DNA of 64,000 nt from Lottia gigantea. Lineage: Eukaryota > Mollusca > Gastropoda > Lottiidae. Both the position numbers and the translations under genes were made by a program. Under the pieces are notes generated by a model that saw only the letters and a program-made list of their open reading frames with translations, searched no databases and was not told where the DNA came from. Of this stretch, positions 13,531 to 27,400 are shown one piece after another; within the stretch, counting starts at the first letter, position 1; the number at the start of each line of letters is the position of its first letter. The stretch spans positions 1,052,811 through 1,116,810 of the forward strand of contig NW_008710779.1 in NCBI RefSeq assembly GCF_000327385.1, written 5' to 3'.

Positions 13531-15165
13531 TGAAAAATACATTGATATTGCTCTTTGTAAGTGTTTGACTTTGAAATCAAAGTAAATGAAAATGAAAAAA
13601 AAAAAAATACTCAATAAATTCATTTTTGCATTACATTCATGAGACGATGCTGTTTTGCCTCCAGATATATTACGCATAAAGGAAATTTTTAAAAGAACAT
13701 TAAAGTCGGCTCTTTTTTGTGCAATTGTTTGTATATAAAGTCATGACATCAAGAGCACGACTTCTGGCGGTTGCACACAAAAAAAATCGACGCCGTAAGC
13801 GTTTCTAGTTAAGGTTCTTCACAAGTTTTGAGATCATGCACACAGATATGTCAAAATATTATGAAATTTGTTTTAATGAAGTACTTGTAGCTTCAAATCA
13901 AATGTCAAATTCAAGTAGTTAAAACTCGTTGAAGTCTGTTGATGGCCTAGTTCATGTCAAATTGTTACTGGATGCAACAATCCTTGTCAGATATAGAATT
14001 AAGGAAATGATCGAGAACAAGATAGTTTGATTGATAACGATCGATATGCTATGTTTGCATGTTGGGTTATCAAGAATCCTTTACGAAAAAAATTCGGTGT
14101 CCGGTGCAAAATAATGTACGGTATGGTATTTTCAATACAGTAGCAATTAGATAAAGGAATTATGTTTCCAGATCCGGCCCTCGTGTATTAGATTCTTTTA
14201 TTTCCTTTTGTATCGATAATACCACACAGTACATCGGACACTAGTTGCTCATCTGGCCATATTGCTCACCAAAGAAATGAGAAATAGAACAAAATTTACG
14301 TATTCTCTACACCTCGTCTATTTGACCCTAAAACTTGCTCTTACAGTATTGTCCATCATCTAGCAGCAAATCCTGTTTTATGCATGTCTTGCATGAATGT
14401 TGAAATAAATGACTTTGGGTGTGTGGGGTAGAGTAGGTCTGAAAGCTCAGAGAACATCTAAAAAAATATTTTTCTCTCATGACAGACTACACTGCATGAC
14501 TACATGTTTTTTTTTAGTCCAGTAAGATGCATCGATATGAATGCCTCATATCTTTTCATGTCTTTCCGGGAAAAAACTTTAGTATTATCAATTGAAATTT
14601 CATTTATAAGTGACATATGCAAATGTTAATATTTGGTGTATGTGACGTAAAGACACATAGCCGATGGGAATGGCTGATATCTATACATGTTTTGTTTCTG
14701 TTTGATGTTGATTAGGTGTGACAGATTGTCATCAGGTGTAGATGTGATTTGTTTTAGGGTCACCATGACCAAATACAATTTTTGAATTTATTAATGCAAT
14801 GAAATCATAGTCGAAAACAAAAAATAACTTGTAATGTGAACGTTATTTTAAATATAAAAAAAATAGATCATCCGATGGAACTAGCCATATTTAGTAATGA
14901 TATATCTAATGATGTATCTTTGATATTTCATAGTAACATGGTCTTAACTGTGATTTTGCTGAACTTAGTTGTCATATTGACAATTTCCAAGTAATCGAGA
15001 GATACGGACAGTTCAGCAAAACCACTCGATTATCGATGATATTTGGGTTGCTATATAATTATAATATGTGAGCTCTAGTCTTGCTACTCATGCTGAAACA
15101 CTCGGCATATCCGATGATATATTGAATATTCGGATTTTCATAAACTAGTGGACACATGACATCAC
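13531..15165. other. Gene-free sequence
   Basis: Nothing supported. The stretch contains short homopolymers and AT-rich DNA only. Confidence 0.45.
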
Positions 15166-15425
15166 AAATAGTGACATAAATACAAGTAACATTACTAGAT
15201 AAGGTACAAGTGAAGGTGACATCACTGGATAAGGTACAGGTGACATAGCTCGATAAGGTACAGGTGACATCACCAGATAAGGTACATGCGACATCACTAG
15301 ATATGGTACAGGTGACATCACTTGAAAAGGTACAGGTGACGTCACTAAATAAAGTACAGGTGACACCGCTTGATAAGGTACAGGTGACATAGCTGGAATA
15401 GATAGATCTAATACAGGTGACATCG
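15166..15425. repeat. 24-bp tandem repeat, about 9-10 copies
   Basis: The unit reads GATAAGGTACAGGTGACATC plus ACTA, with one 6-bp expansion near 15,205-15,220. Because the unit is a multiple of three, two minus-strand frames stay open through the array (15,059-15,433 and 15,145-15,423), giving an 8-residue repeat of the type TCTLSSDV. No signal peptide, start context or splice site makes this a credible gene. Confidence 0.85.
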
Positions 15426-16496
15426 GTTATCAAGGTTATGTGATACTTATGTATATTATGATTAACATGAGATCTCTTATTTTAGTTGACAGGATTGCCT
15501 AATTGCCCCATTACAAATTAATAATGATATTGCCCCCAGCATCATATGGTGTACATATGATAATGTCCCTCTCGCCAGTACTCTAGTTTAGTACTATACA
15601 TGTGTCGGTACTGTATATTTTTGTTTATTCAAATCGACATCTGTGAATCGTTGAGTACTGATCAAGAACCCTTTAGCTGCATTCTTTATACTTTCGGGGT
15701 CTGTTAATTTGGCATCAAATCTGGAAGTCATTAATAATGAAATCTTGAACAATGACGACGGCGGCAGTCAACGTCTGCACCGATGCTTAGACGTTACGCA
15801 AGTTTGATGATGTTGATTTCGCAAGATCCTGTGGGAATGGAATAATGCAGACGAGATCCTGGCGCCTTCAAGACGAATATTGTCAACATGGCCTACATGA
15901 TTCATTGTTAAGATTAGAGGTACACATGGAAAATGTCAGTGTCATGTCACATTCACGTCACTGACACAAGCTTCAAATCTTATTTAGTACAATACAAATT
16001 CCCCGTTCTATTAAAGGGATTGTAAAGAGGTTTTCTAAAAATTGATGAACGCAAGTGAAAGTTTTCGTCTGTATTGTCATGATTTTAGATAGGAAGAAAA
16101 GGGTGGTTTCTGGGACGCAGCATCAGCATCAATAAGATTTTTCTCGAGATTTTATAAATTTAGTGAATATTTTATATCAATTTCTTATACTCTTGGTTTC
16201 ATTAGATCAAGTTGTACCTTTCTGGTTGATGGCATAATTTGGTCGCCCAGGTGATAGGCTGTTATTAGGTTATGAAATATTCCCTCTAACGATAATCATT
16301 GTGTAATCAAATTATGATATAACTGTAGGTAATAATGGGTCAATATTATAATAGAAAAGCCCTATAGGTCCGATTTGTTTACACTTAAATAATGATCGTT
16401 TATTTAATATAAACAATAACGGCCCACTTATGACATCATTAAATAACAAGTAAACTAATTTATCCAGGATATCATAATGTTGCCTTTGGTTATTTA
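15426..16496. other. Gene-free sequence with one end fragment of MITE family A
   Basis: At 16,014-16,045 the sequence TTAAAGGGATTGTAAAGAGG followed by TTTTCTA equals the terminus of family A, but no further element sequence follows. The rest is featureless. Confidence 0.45.
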
Positions 16497-16965
16497 TCAC
16501 GTGTGATGGACATCAATATAGCACAAGTGACACACTAAGCACAGATCATTGAATTCCTCTACTTGACGCTTGTTCCTTGCATCACTAAAAATTATCTGAA
16601 ATTGTTCAGCCATACTGATTTCAAATGACTCAGATTCGAGGCGCTTGGGATGTAAAAGCTCCCGATAGCCTTCCTTGAGCATCAAACTTTTTTGCTAAAG
16701 CATAGGTATCAAGTGTTCATGCTGCATAACTATGAGCTGCTCAATTCTGTACCAGAGAAATTCTGATATCTTGTTTTGAACATTGTAGTCAGACAGTGAT
16801 TTGAGGCAGTGTACACATTGTAGAAGTCTACATTTTTGATCTTTCACCTTCATAGCCTGAAGCACTAGGATCTGGGTTTATTGTAAGTTCTGAACAACTG
16901 GATTTGTTTTCCACAAAAACTGTTTCTTCATCAGTGACATGGAAACAAGAGGCTGGCAACAAAAT
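16497..16965 (-). pseudogene. Broken coding-like fragment of unrecognised origin
   Basis: Reading the minus strand from a possible splice acceptor (TTGTAATTCAG near 16,966), coding-like peptide is spread over different frames: an early frame with VTDEETVFVENKSS, a second with KCRLLQCVHCLKSLSDYNV and ISEFLWYRIEQLI, a short third with YALAKKFDAQGRLSGAF, and a return to the second frame with FEISMAEQFQIIFSDARNK. This alternation within 470 bp suggests a decayed exon or processed pseudogene of a helical protein. I do not recognise the family. Less likely it is chance; the helical, charged composition argues for former coding. Confidence 0.35.
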
Positions 16966-16969
16966 CTGA

Positions 16970-17413
16970 ATTACAATAAAAAATATATATGTGATAGAAA
17001 TAGATAATTTATTTCAGATGAGTATAATTATTAGAGGCTACATCTAGTTGAAAATAAATGCTCGAAATACAACTAAAATATACCTCAGAATAATCATCTA
17101 CGTGCTTTTAGTTCACAGTTTCAAACTGTCTTAGGGATAAAACCTTTGAAATATGTGCCCAGAAAAAAAACTGTATCACTTTAAATTGGTCTATAATCAA
17201 ATAAAATGTGGTAACTTCTTTGTCTATTCACACCTTGTTTTATTTGATTACTGACAACCTAACCAAACATTTTCTTACTTAACTTGTAAATGTAGTTACC
17301 CTTTATTGGATGTTAATTTGACAATATCAATCCAATATATAAGCTTACTATAATTGAGCCTCTATCAAAAATGTGTATATATTTAAAACAAAATACTATA
17401 TACAAATATATAG
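16970..17413. other. Gene-free AT-rich lead-in to the 41-bp array
   Basis: AT-rich sequence with ATATA-rich words near the array; nothing else is seen. Confidence 0.4.
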
Positions 17414-17780
17414 TTCACATTATCATACAATATATAGAATATAATAATATATAGTTCACATTATCATACACTATATATAATATAATAATATATAGTTCAC
17501 ATTATCATACAATATATAGAATATAATAATATATAGTTCATATTATCATACAATATATAGAATATAATAATATATAGTTCACATTATCATACACTATATA
17601 TAATATAATAATATATAGTTCACATTATCATACAATATATAGAATATAATAATATATAGTTCACATTATCATACAATATATAGAATATAATAATATATAG
17701 TTCACATTATCATACAATATATAGAATATAATAATATATAGTTCACATTATCATACAATATATAGAATATAATAATATAT
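17414..17780. repeat. 41-bp AT-rich tandem repeat, 9 copies
   Basis: The unit starts TTCACATTATCATACAATAT and continues ATAGAATATAATAATATATAG. Spacing is exactly 41 bp (17,414, 17,455 and so on). Variants differ mainly at ACAATATATAGAAT versus ACTATATATAAT, and the two variant types are interspersed, as in a homogenising minisatellite. Confidence 0.9.
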
Positions 17781-18006
17781 AACAAAATATCACAGTTTGT
17801 ATCACAATATCTAAAACAATCATAACAACAGTTACCAAGCATAAAAATCTAGGTGGATGAGAAAGAAGTTTCAAGTCTTTGTGTGTGTATCATGAGTCTT
17901 ATAATTTCTTTTTGCACCAAATATTCGAGGTTTCTGTTATTCGCGAAAAATTTGACCGGTATATGATAATCACCATCACAACTAAACTAGCAGAATTGTA
18001 TTTAAC

Positions 18007-18153
18007 AAAACACAAGATAATATTATGGAATATAACACACTTCTTTAATAAGGTTAGGTACATAGTGTTTCAACACAATATACACGTGTGGTCATTATGT
18101 GCCTAACCTTATTAAAGAAGTTTGTTGTATTCCATAATATTGTCTTGTGTTTT
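18007..18153. repeat. Strong hairpin: 57-bp inverted repeat with 33-bp loop
   Basis: The left arm (18,007-18,063) begins AAAACACAAGATAATATTAT. The right arm (18,097-18,153) is its reverse complement with about 4 mismatches in 57. The mismatches are of the T/C and A/C kind, several of which would pair as G-U in one transcript. The loop is 33 bp. It lies about 300 bp beyond the stop codon of the STPG2-like gene, so it could fall in that gene's 3' untranslated region. It could be a foldback MITE or a hairpin RNA source. Confidence 0.8.
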
Positions 18154-18468
18154 GTGATATGTGCTCCTCGCTTCTATATATCGTTCAAATCTTGGAATTG
18201 TATTTGACAAATTATCTGGAATTACAGGAATTGATTGGCAATTTAGATGCTGTAAACAGCAGCCATAAGTGTTCCGGGTACACATACAAGGGCTAGAAAT
18301 TACCTTTAAATATCTACATTAATTAGACATCTTGGAGGCCCTCAGGTAAACTCTAAAATTTGTTCATCCATTCTATAGCTTTCAACCACTGCTATATGAC
18401 AGGATTTATAAAGTCAAGTTTTCAAAACGACATGCTCCATTACAACACACAAAAAATCATCAATCATT

Positions 18469-21400
18469 TTAAACACCCAATAAAAAGGCATGTTTAGCAG
18501 TATTTCCTTGATGTAAAGAATCTAGACGTCCAGCCAGTGGATTACCCAATGTAGAATTAAATGTTCCTCTTAATACTGTATCTTGTATCAGTGGTGAAAA
18601 CTGTAAAGATAAAAAAAAAGTAAAAATTTTAGCTCCTTTTTTACTACACCTGGCAAAGTATTCTCAAAAGGATTTTAGCGCTAGAGTGTCCTAGGGTCTT
18701 AAGTCATAGCACTGTTTCTGGTATATCCTAGTGCAAGATTCGTTTCGAGAATATGTAGCTAGGTTAGGTCAATAAAAACAGGTAACACTGTGCAGTGTAC
18801 AATGAAAATTTTTTGGTAATTACATGGCATTAGCACTTTTTTGATGATCTATAATAACTGCCTGTGGCAAATAAGGTTTCGTTTTTTTCTGCACATGAGC
18901 TCTTTTCAAATCGAATGTAATTACTTCCCTTTACTGAAACATTCCTTCCAATTTCAATCGAAAAAAGAGAAAACAAAGGAAGACAAAACAAAAATTGGAA
19001 AATTTCTAAAAAAAAAACCGTTATCTAATGAGAAATCTGGACATCAAATTTCCATTAGAACTGATTAGTATAATGAGTAGAAGTTTTAATGAATACTGTA
19101 AGGTTGTAAATATTGTGGTTTGAGACAATGATATCAGGTGTTCCAATCTAATTAATAATAGTAAAGGTGGTGATATTCTATACTTGGTGATTATAGTTGA
19201 ACAATAGACAGTCAACATTACAACAGAAAATAGCAGGAATAATCAGCGCTTCTCAATTTCCTCAGTTTCCAGTATCTTCCGCTTGGAAACTCTATCTTGT
19301 TTATTTTTGGAAAGTTTAATGCGCAGAAATGAGATCTTGACAATGGAAATGGGCAAAATAGGACCAATTACTTTTTTTTTTATATGACTTTTGAAATTGT
19401 ACTTGATAGTTAATAGTCCTGTATATTTGGAATTGTACTTGATAGTTAATAGTCCTGTATATTTGGAATTGTACTTGATAGTTAATAGTCCTGTATATTT
19501 GGAATTGTACTTGATAGTTTATAGTCCTGTTTATATTTGGAATCGCACTTGATAGTTAATAGTCCTGTTTATATTTGGAATTGTACTTGATAGTTAATAG
19601 TCCTGTTTATATTTGGAATTGTACTTCATAGATTCTAGTCCTGTTTATATTTGGAATTGTACTTGATTGTTTATAGTCCTGTTTATACTTGGAACTGTTC
19701 TTGATAGATTCTAGTCCTGTTTATATTTCGAATTGTACTTGATTGTTTATAGTCCTGTTTATATTTAGAATTGTACTTGATTGTTTATAGCTGTTTATAT
19801 TTGGAATTGTACTTGATTGTTTATAGTCTTGTTTATATTTGGAATTGTACTTGATTGTTTATAGCCCTATTTATATTTGGAATTGTTCTTGATAGATTCT
19901 AGTCCTGTTTATACATGTATTTGGAATTGTACTTGATAGTTTTATAGTTATAGAACAGCAACCTAATGAAATTTCTTGAGTTGTAGTTTAATCAGTGCAT
20001 TCAGTACAAAATCTGAATTAAATTTTAGTTACAGTACACTTATAGGCCTCCCATTCATTAAACAAGAGAAACATCAAAGGAATATTGACTAATTCTATTA
20101 TATGCAGGCTTCAGAAGAACTAACTGAATTTACACTGGAATTGGTAAAAAATATTTGGAAGGAATAACTACTTCATTGTCCTATGGTTATATTCAAGAGG
20201 TAGTTAAGACAGAAAAAATGCTGTTCATGCACTTGAACATAGATAAGTTTGTTACTACTATTGTATGGTGAATAAGTTTTAAATGAAAAACTAGTGAAAA
20301 TGCAATGTATTTAGAAATGACTGGCAAACTATACATTGTTTAGGAATTGTAAAGACATTGATAAGAGTTTCCACCATTCCAAATTAACATCTAATTGAAA
20401 ATCTGAATGGTTCAAATTGATCAGTGTCCCTTATACACATAAATTTTATAAATAAATAACCAACAGCATTGCTTCCATTGAATTGTATTACTGCCTAGCC
20501 AGTGGTAATGGTCATTCACAACTATTGGACCTTCCACCCCATTACCAATCAGAAATTGGTGTTTTGAAAAACATTGGTGGAAATGTAGTCCTACTTTCCT
20601 GATACATGCCATGCAGTGTTCATTGAGGGATATTTGTCTAAAAGATCTTTCTTTGATGGTTTTAAACAGCCAAGGAGTATTTTTAGCACAGCCAGTACCA
20701 TACCAAAAGATCACACAGGTTTGAACAAGCTTTTCACTTCCATGTATCATTTTCCTGTTTTAACAAACACAAGCATGGATAATTTTTCACAAAACTTTAT
20801 TAGCTTGGTTTGTCATATGCAATACTGATTGCATAATTTGTCCATTACCAGTCCCAGAAGACTGCAATATTCTTTGCAGTAGATCATCTGTTCTGTCAAA
20901 ACTATTCACAAACCAACAAATTGATTGCAGCATTTTGAACTTGAACAAATATCAGAGATATTCAAATATCAAATTTTCTCTTTTTGACAGAATATCTTCC
21001 ATATTTCAAAACTGAATCGAAGCCAAGTTCTCAAATGCTGAAGACTAAGTTGATGGTACTATCTCTTGCCTAGGAAATTAGATTCTTCTAAGCTAATTGG
21101 TTTGGAATTGACAGTTGTTCATTATGTTAAACTGTAGATTGATGCCTTTTCATGTCATTTCAATCCATTTCAAAAGATAATTTTTATCATGAATTAGTAT
21201 CTAATCATTTATTGAATTAGTATGTATCATTGAATTAATATGTATCATTTATTGAAATAAGTATGTATCATTTATTGAATTAGTGTCATTGAATTAGTAG
21301 GTATCATTGAATTGGTAGGTATCATTTACTGAATTAGTATGTATCATTGAATTGGTATGTATCAGTTATTGAATTAGTATGTATCATTGAATTGGTATGT

Positions 21401-24400
21401 ATCAGTTATTGATTCAATTAGTATGTATCAGTTATTGATAATGTATCAGTTATTGAATTAGTATATGTATCATTTATTGAATAAGTATCAAACAACTATA
21501 CAACTTCCATGTTTTAATGGAAAAGTACCGTTTCATGGTTTCATGGTTAAGATCGTTAGTACTTGGGTCATTTTATTCTAGAATTACAGAATTCTTTTCG
21601 ATTTAGTCTGACCCTGCTAGATGCTAGACTCATTATCACTCCTAACTAATCTATTTAATTTAATTATTACATCTGAATGTCTAGATAATGTGACAATTAT
21701 TGAAAATATATAATTTATCACCCAGAATAGGGTAGGATGAATTGGTCAACATTAAGAATTTAGTTCATCCTTAAAGGGATTGTTAAAAGGTTTTCTAAAA
21801 TAGTTATGTGTATCAGGGACACTGATAGCATCAATTTGCAATCAGACGTCTGTAGTTCCTACAATTCAACTAAAACTAAATGTTTGATGCTGTCACTAAT
21901 CGCAAAATATGCTTTATCACTATGATCCTTCATGAAGTCATCAAACACTTAGTTTTAGTGAAATTGCAGGAACCACAAGCATCTGACTGATAATTGGAAT
22001 GGTGCTAATTGACGTTATCAGTGTCCTCGCAAAATTTGCCTCATGACCCACTTAATAGTGTTGGCACAATAGCACAATAGCAGTGGTTATTTTTGTTATT
22101 TTTTCAGTGCAAAAAAAACACTGATATACTGAAGTATGCAGTCAATATTTGTTGATATTCAAGTCTGAAAGAAGTTGAATTGAGTTAACAATGCTGATTC
22201 TCTTCACATAGTGTACTGTTTTATCTTCACTATGATAAGATTATTAGAAATGAGATAAGAATAAATGATGTTTAATCTGTCAATTAAGAACTATTTAACT
22301 ATGTCAGTAGTTATTAGGCAGTGGGTAAAGTGGATAATTTTGTGCTTCAAGATCATCTTAATTCAACTAGTCCTTGTTTCAAATCACCTTTGTCCAGTGA
22401 ATCTGCTGTGATGTTTTCTTATGAATTGGTTTGATACAGTGCTTGTATATAATATACATAATAATATGGTTTTTGGTGATTAAAGGGAAATAACTCTTTA
22501 TTTACTTTTCTTACTGCTCTAAATATGAATTTAACAGGGCCCTTATTGAACTCTTTAATACCTTATCTTTTCATCTACATGACACTTTGTCATGTGCATG
22601 TTTAGAAGAGTTCATTCGCTGAATAGGGGTTGGTTGTCTGTTTGCTTGGCAAGTCATAGATCATATCAAGCCTCAGAATCTATTTCAGTAGTGCCATAAG
22701 CATCAAAAAATAATTTTTCTGTAAATTTAAGTGTCCTTTGGCGTCCATGATTCTATTTCTTACAAACTGGATTGATCATAAAAACAAATAGAGCATAGAA
22801 TATTAAAATGCAAGGCTTAGCCTACTATGGTGAATATTCAGAAGTTGTGTTTAGAAGCTCTTTAAGTTGATCTTTAAAAAATCTTAAATAGCAATTTATC
22901 AGATTTATTAGAAATCAGAAATAAACTAAGCTTATTTCAATTCATTTTTCAAATTTAATGTTTGGTTCTATACTTTGAATTGGTCTCATTTTCACAGAAG
23001 CTGTGATTTTTTTTTTTTTTAATTGGCATTATTCATGCGAAAAACTAATATTTTTCTTTCTTAATTGAGGCAAAAAAGAAATTAAGAGAACAAAAGAAAT
23101 ATTTCCTCTCCCTAGTGTCGCAAGTTTGATAAAAATTGACAGGCCAAGTCGTAAATCTTGAGGGATCAGAAAATTTCACAGCAAGATCTGGTGATTCATG
23201 GCACATAAATTCATTAGAATATAATAAATATCAATTTCTATTGTTCTACCAATGTTTTTCTATCATTGTGATGGTACCCAGCTTCGGTACTTGACTATCT
23301 ATTATAATGTCAACTAATCACCGAAAACTACCATCAAACACTATAATTACCCCAGAACGTAGTGTGACAATCACGTAGTTTCATGATCATTTCAATTTAA
23401 ATCCTAATTAAAACAGGACAGAACATGGCATTAAAATTTAACTACTGCTAACTTCCACTATTGGTTTGTTAATTAAAAATAAATGATTTGGTAATTTAAT
23501 CGGCAAAAGTTACGAAATGGTGACGCTTTGTATTAGATCATTAATTTTATGTGACCTTTGACACCAACTGTCTTTAGTGTGGGCCGATTGTTAGAGAGGT
23601 AATGAATCTAGATTAGGAACTGTCCGTCATATTGGACATAGAAAGGAAATGGGCGGCTAGAATAACGGTAACTGATACTTTGATTGACTCACATATTGTG
23701 TTTGAACAATAGTTTTTGAAATAAATTGTCATAACCTTTCACCTCCGTGAGTCCATTTCATTATATAGTTTTTACAAGTTTTAGAATTTCCATGAATTTT
23801 ATTCATTAAATTAAATTGGCTGTGTCCAGTAATTTGAAATTTAGACTTAATGAATTCAAAAGATGCATCTTTATGTTTTTTGTGGTGTTGCTGAACTTAA
23901 TATGAAGTTTTTAACAATTATTCATTTATTTCTCATGCTTAAAGAAATATCCATATTATGACATGCAATGGTTGTAACTTAAGTTGTACCTATCTTGCCA
24001 ACTCCATTGATCACTGTTTTAACATTGAACAATTTTCAATACTGGTACACAAAAGGATAGAATTATTTTTGAGCTTTCTATTTTTCAAGGAATGTCATTG
24101 GTGAGAGCTAAACCTTCAATCAAAATAAGTGCATCTGGAGAATCTTGGTGGTGATTGTTGCAAGAGTAAAGGTAGCCTTACACCATAGCGATTACAAGTT
24201 GACTATGTTTGTGAAAAATGAAATTGTCAATGAGTACCAAACGCAACTCACAACTCAGTTGCAACTCAAACACAACTGGTGATTGCTATGGTGTGAGGGG
24301 CCAGTTTATTGAATAAGACTCATACCACTCTGCTCTAGAAACATAGCAACCATAATTGTATATTGTGAGCACTTACCTCATACGTTCCAGGGCCTGGTGT

Positions 24401-27400
24401 TTCATTTTTATCATCTATAAATCTCTTATTCTTACAGATCATCAAACCACCTTTATTAGACAGTGTATTAGTGTTAGAATTATAGGCTCCAGGACCTGTA
24501 AATGAATAAATTCATATTTAAATTTAATAATCATAAAAGGTACAAGTTCACCTGTAATTCCACAAAAAATCTGTGAAAATTTAGACTGTTGTCTACTTGT
24601 CATTGATATAAAAAAAATGCCCATTAAAATTGAAGCTGTATCCTTCATATTAAAAGAATGGTAAATCAGATGATAATTTGCCAAAATTCTATGGACACGT
24701 GAATTTAACCTCTATCAGTTGGAACAACAAATGTTTAGATAGCTTCCTCTTGAAGCATTTGTTACATAATCATCCTTTTAAAGCATTTGTTACACATCCA
24801 ATTTGGAAAATTGAGCACTCAATATGATGGAATACATCAGAAAATTTGTCAAGTAATAAGGAATTTCATTGATACACAGTGAAAAGGTAGAATTATAAGA
24901 TCATTTCTAAGGAAAAACTTGCTGTTCATATCATATCACACCTGGGACACATAACTCAGACAAAAATAATCAGAAATTTCCAATCTAGATTAAAAACTGG
25001 CAAACATCAGAAAATAGAAAACATAAATCATTCTACAATTTACACATCAAACTTTAATTTTCAAATTTCACTTAACACCTTCATAAAACCTGCTCCAGCA
25101 GACACATTCAAACAAATGGCAGAAGTCATAATTCACTGCCAGTTGTATTCTGCTACACATAAAATATTAGACTCCTCGCAGATTTATTGCATATTTTCTA
25201 ATTCTACGACCCATTAAGAATAGTTTGTGCATATTTTGGTTTCTCTCAACAAATTAGAAGCTATTATCAATTCATAAACTGTAATTGGGGTAGAGGTTTG
25301 CTAACTTGGAATCTGTTCAAGATCAAAATTGGCACTCATAATAAACAGCATTAAATTCTTCTAAAATTTAACTGCATTATCAGCAGAAAAATGTATAATG
25401 GTATTAAGTAAACAGAGTGCTTGATATTTTGGTTCCCAAAATTGTTCATGAGCAAATTACTTTTATAAATTACAAATTAGATTTTCGAATATTATGCGCA
25501 AGAGTGTATAATTTGTGCGCCCCTACCTTACCCCATCAAAATCTGGAAAAATCCATTTACCCGTATTTAATGCGCACCCTTTTTTGAGGTTGCAGACTGC
25601 ATAATGCAGACATAAAAATAGTGAGTGACAACAAGGCATATTCCATGTATCACCTTACTTAGACTAACATGGTATTGGTTTATTTCATTGTGCATAGGCA
25701 TTAAGTCATTTTCTCTGTTATTGAAGTCAGTCCAGCTGTTACACGAACACAGATCCAAAGCTCAATTTCGCAGAACCTGTTTTGTCACACTTAGAAAAAT
25801 ATGTGCTCTTTTTTCCCTATGCACAATATACATATACCTAACCTTGTTAGAAAAATAACAACCATATCAACTGTGTTGGCAGGGAAAATATAAAGTCATT
25901 ATCAATTTTAGAATTAAATTGAATTCTGAATAAAAAAAGGCTGTCAAATTTAGAGATATCCGTACAGATTAATTTTTTTTCATAGTTTAAATATTTTAAT
26001 GACGTTAATAGTAGGATTAGTATCTGATTTCATCTTATAATGGCTAACTCATTTAACTGACAAGCAGAATAAAAAGGCCTCAAGTTGAAATTGAATATTT
26101 TATATTTTTACTTTAGATTAAGTTGATATGTATAGATGACAGATTAAGTTGATATGTATAGATGACAGATTAAGTTGATATGTATAGATGACAGGTCAAC
26201 TTTCAATAAAATTGAAATTTGTTTACTTTGCAATTAACTTTGCAATTCACTTTACAATTAACTTCACCTATTTCATGGGTTCTACTAATGACCACATACA
26301 ACCATAAAAAGTAATTTAAAAAAAAAATTCAAATTACGGGGAGAGAGTTGAAAATTGTCTAATTTGGAGTAAGCAAGTCAAAGGCCAAAAAAGCCAAGCA
26401 AACATGAATAGCACTAATTATAGCACAATTATTGGTAAGAAAACGTGTTTGCAAAAAGCATTTCTGCCAAAGTTTTTTCGACTAGTCCTTTTTGGAAATA
26501 AGACACTTATAAATAATGTCATGGGAAATATGATGTTCTGAAGTTTAAACTTAAATTTCTGGTCTATTTTGGAATTCCCAGTTAAAAAACAAACAAAACA
26601 AACCTGGTACATCTAAATCAGGTTGTTCAGCCACCATATTACGATTTGGTGCAAATCTTGAAGCAGCAGACATAAAGGAACCATGTTTCTTTTTAGCAGT
26701 TTCATTTCTGGGTTGAGCTCGGTGTGGTCTTATTTGAGAACTAACATAAGACTTGTGTACTTCATAGGAACCAGGCGGTGGAATTTCCTGCAATTGAAAA
26801 AGAGCAAAAATGAGTGATTAGATTAGGGTAAAGCTTTCAAAAGATCAGGATTTTTATCATGTGCACATATATGTCATCAGCTTAAATGGTTTTAATTTTA
26901 CTATATTTAATTTTAAATCAACAGATATTTATAAATGTTTTAATGAGAAAATGCACATATCTGAGGGAACTTTATTTTTGTAATAGTTCAAATTATAATA
27001 ACTTTTCAAATTATAATAACTTTTCAAATAATAACTTTTCAAATAAAAACTTTTCAAATAAAAACTTTTCAAATTATAATAAACTTTTGTTATAATTTTT
27101 CATTCAAAGTTACTATGAAAGCTTGATTCAAAAGATTTCAAGATATATTTGCAATTAATTTTAGTATTGCATTTCTTCTTTTAGATCTTGATATAAAATG
27201 TAAACAGAAGCCTGTAAGTTCTCACTTCATCAAAAGTCACTGATTGTTGCAGATACAGTATAACTTAGTTGTGGTCTAATGAAATGAATATAGCTGCATT
27301 CCCAATAACAGCAGTTATTCTAGTACACAGAATTTTATAAGAATTAGATATGACAGGAATCAAATAACCTTTTATATTAACTTTATACAAAGAACTAATT

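Larger units (their letters stand above)
18601..24376. other. Last intron of the STPG2-like gene (5.8 kb)
   Basis: It contains the 36-38-bp array (19,395-19,950), a short-unit array (21,205-21,490), a MITE A copy (21,772-22,030) and a MITE D copy (24,171-24,302). No further PGPG-coding exon is visible. A degenerate open stretch at 20,421-20,750 (minus) was considered and not called. Confidence 0.6.

Noticed and set aside
15059-15433. 124-codon and overlapping 92-codon frames as a repetitive secreted protein
   Set aside because: They are produced by the 24-bp tandem repeat; no signal peptide or splice context.
20421-20750. 109-codon minus-strand open stretch, possibly a gene or old transposase
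   Set aside because: Neither its frame nor a second frame with LLDKYPSMNTAWHVSG-like sequence matches a family I recognise, and both carry stops just outside. No splice or start context.
22320-22480. tRNA-like A and B boxes
   Set aside because: Box matches are loose and the cloverleaf cannot be drawn; at best a decayed SINE.
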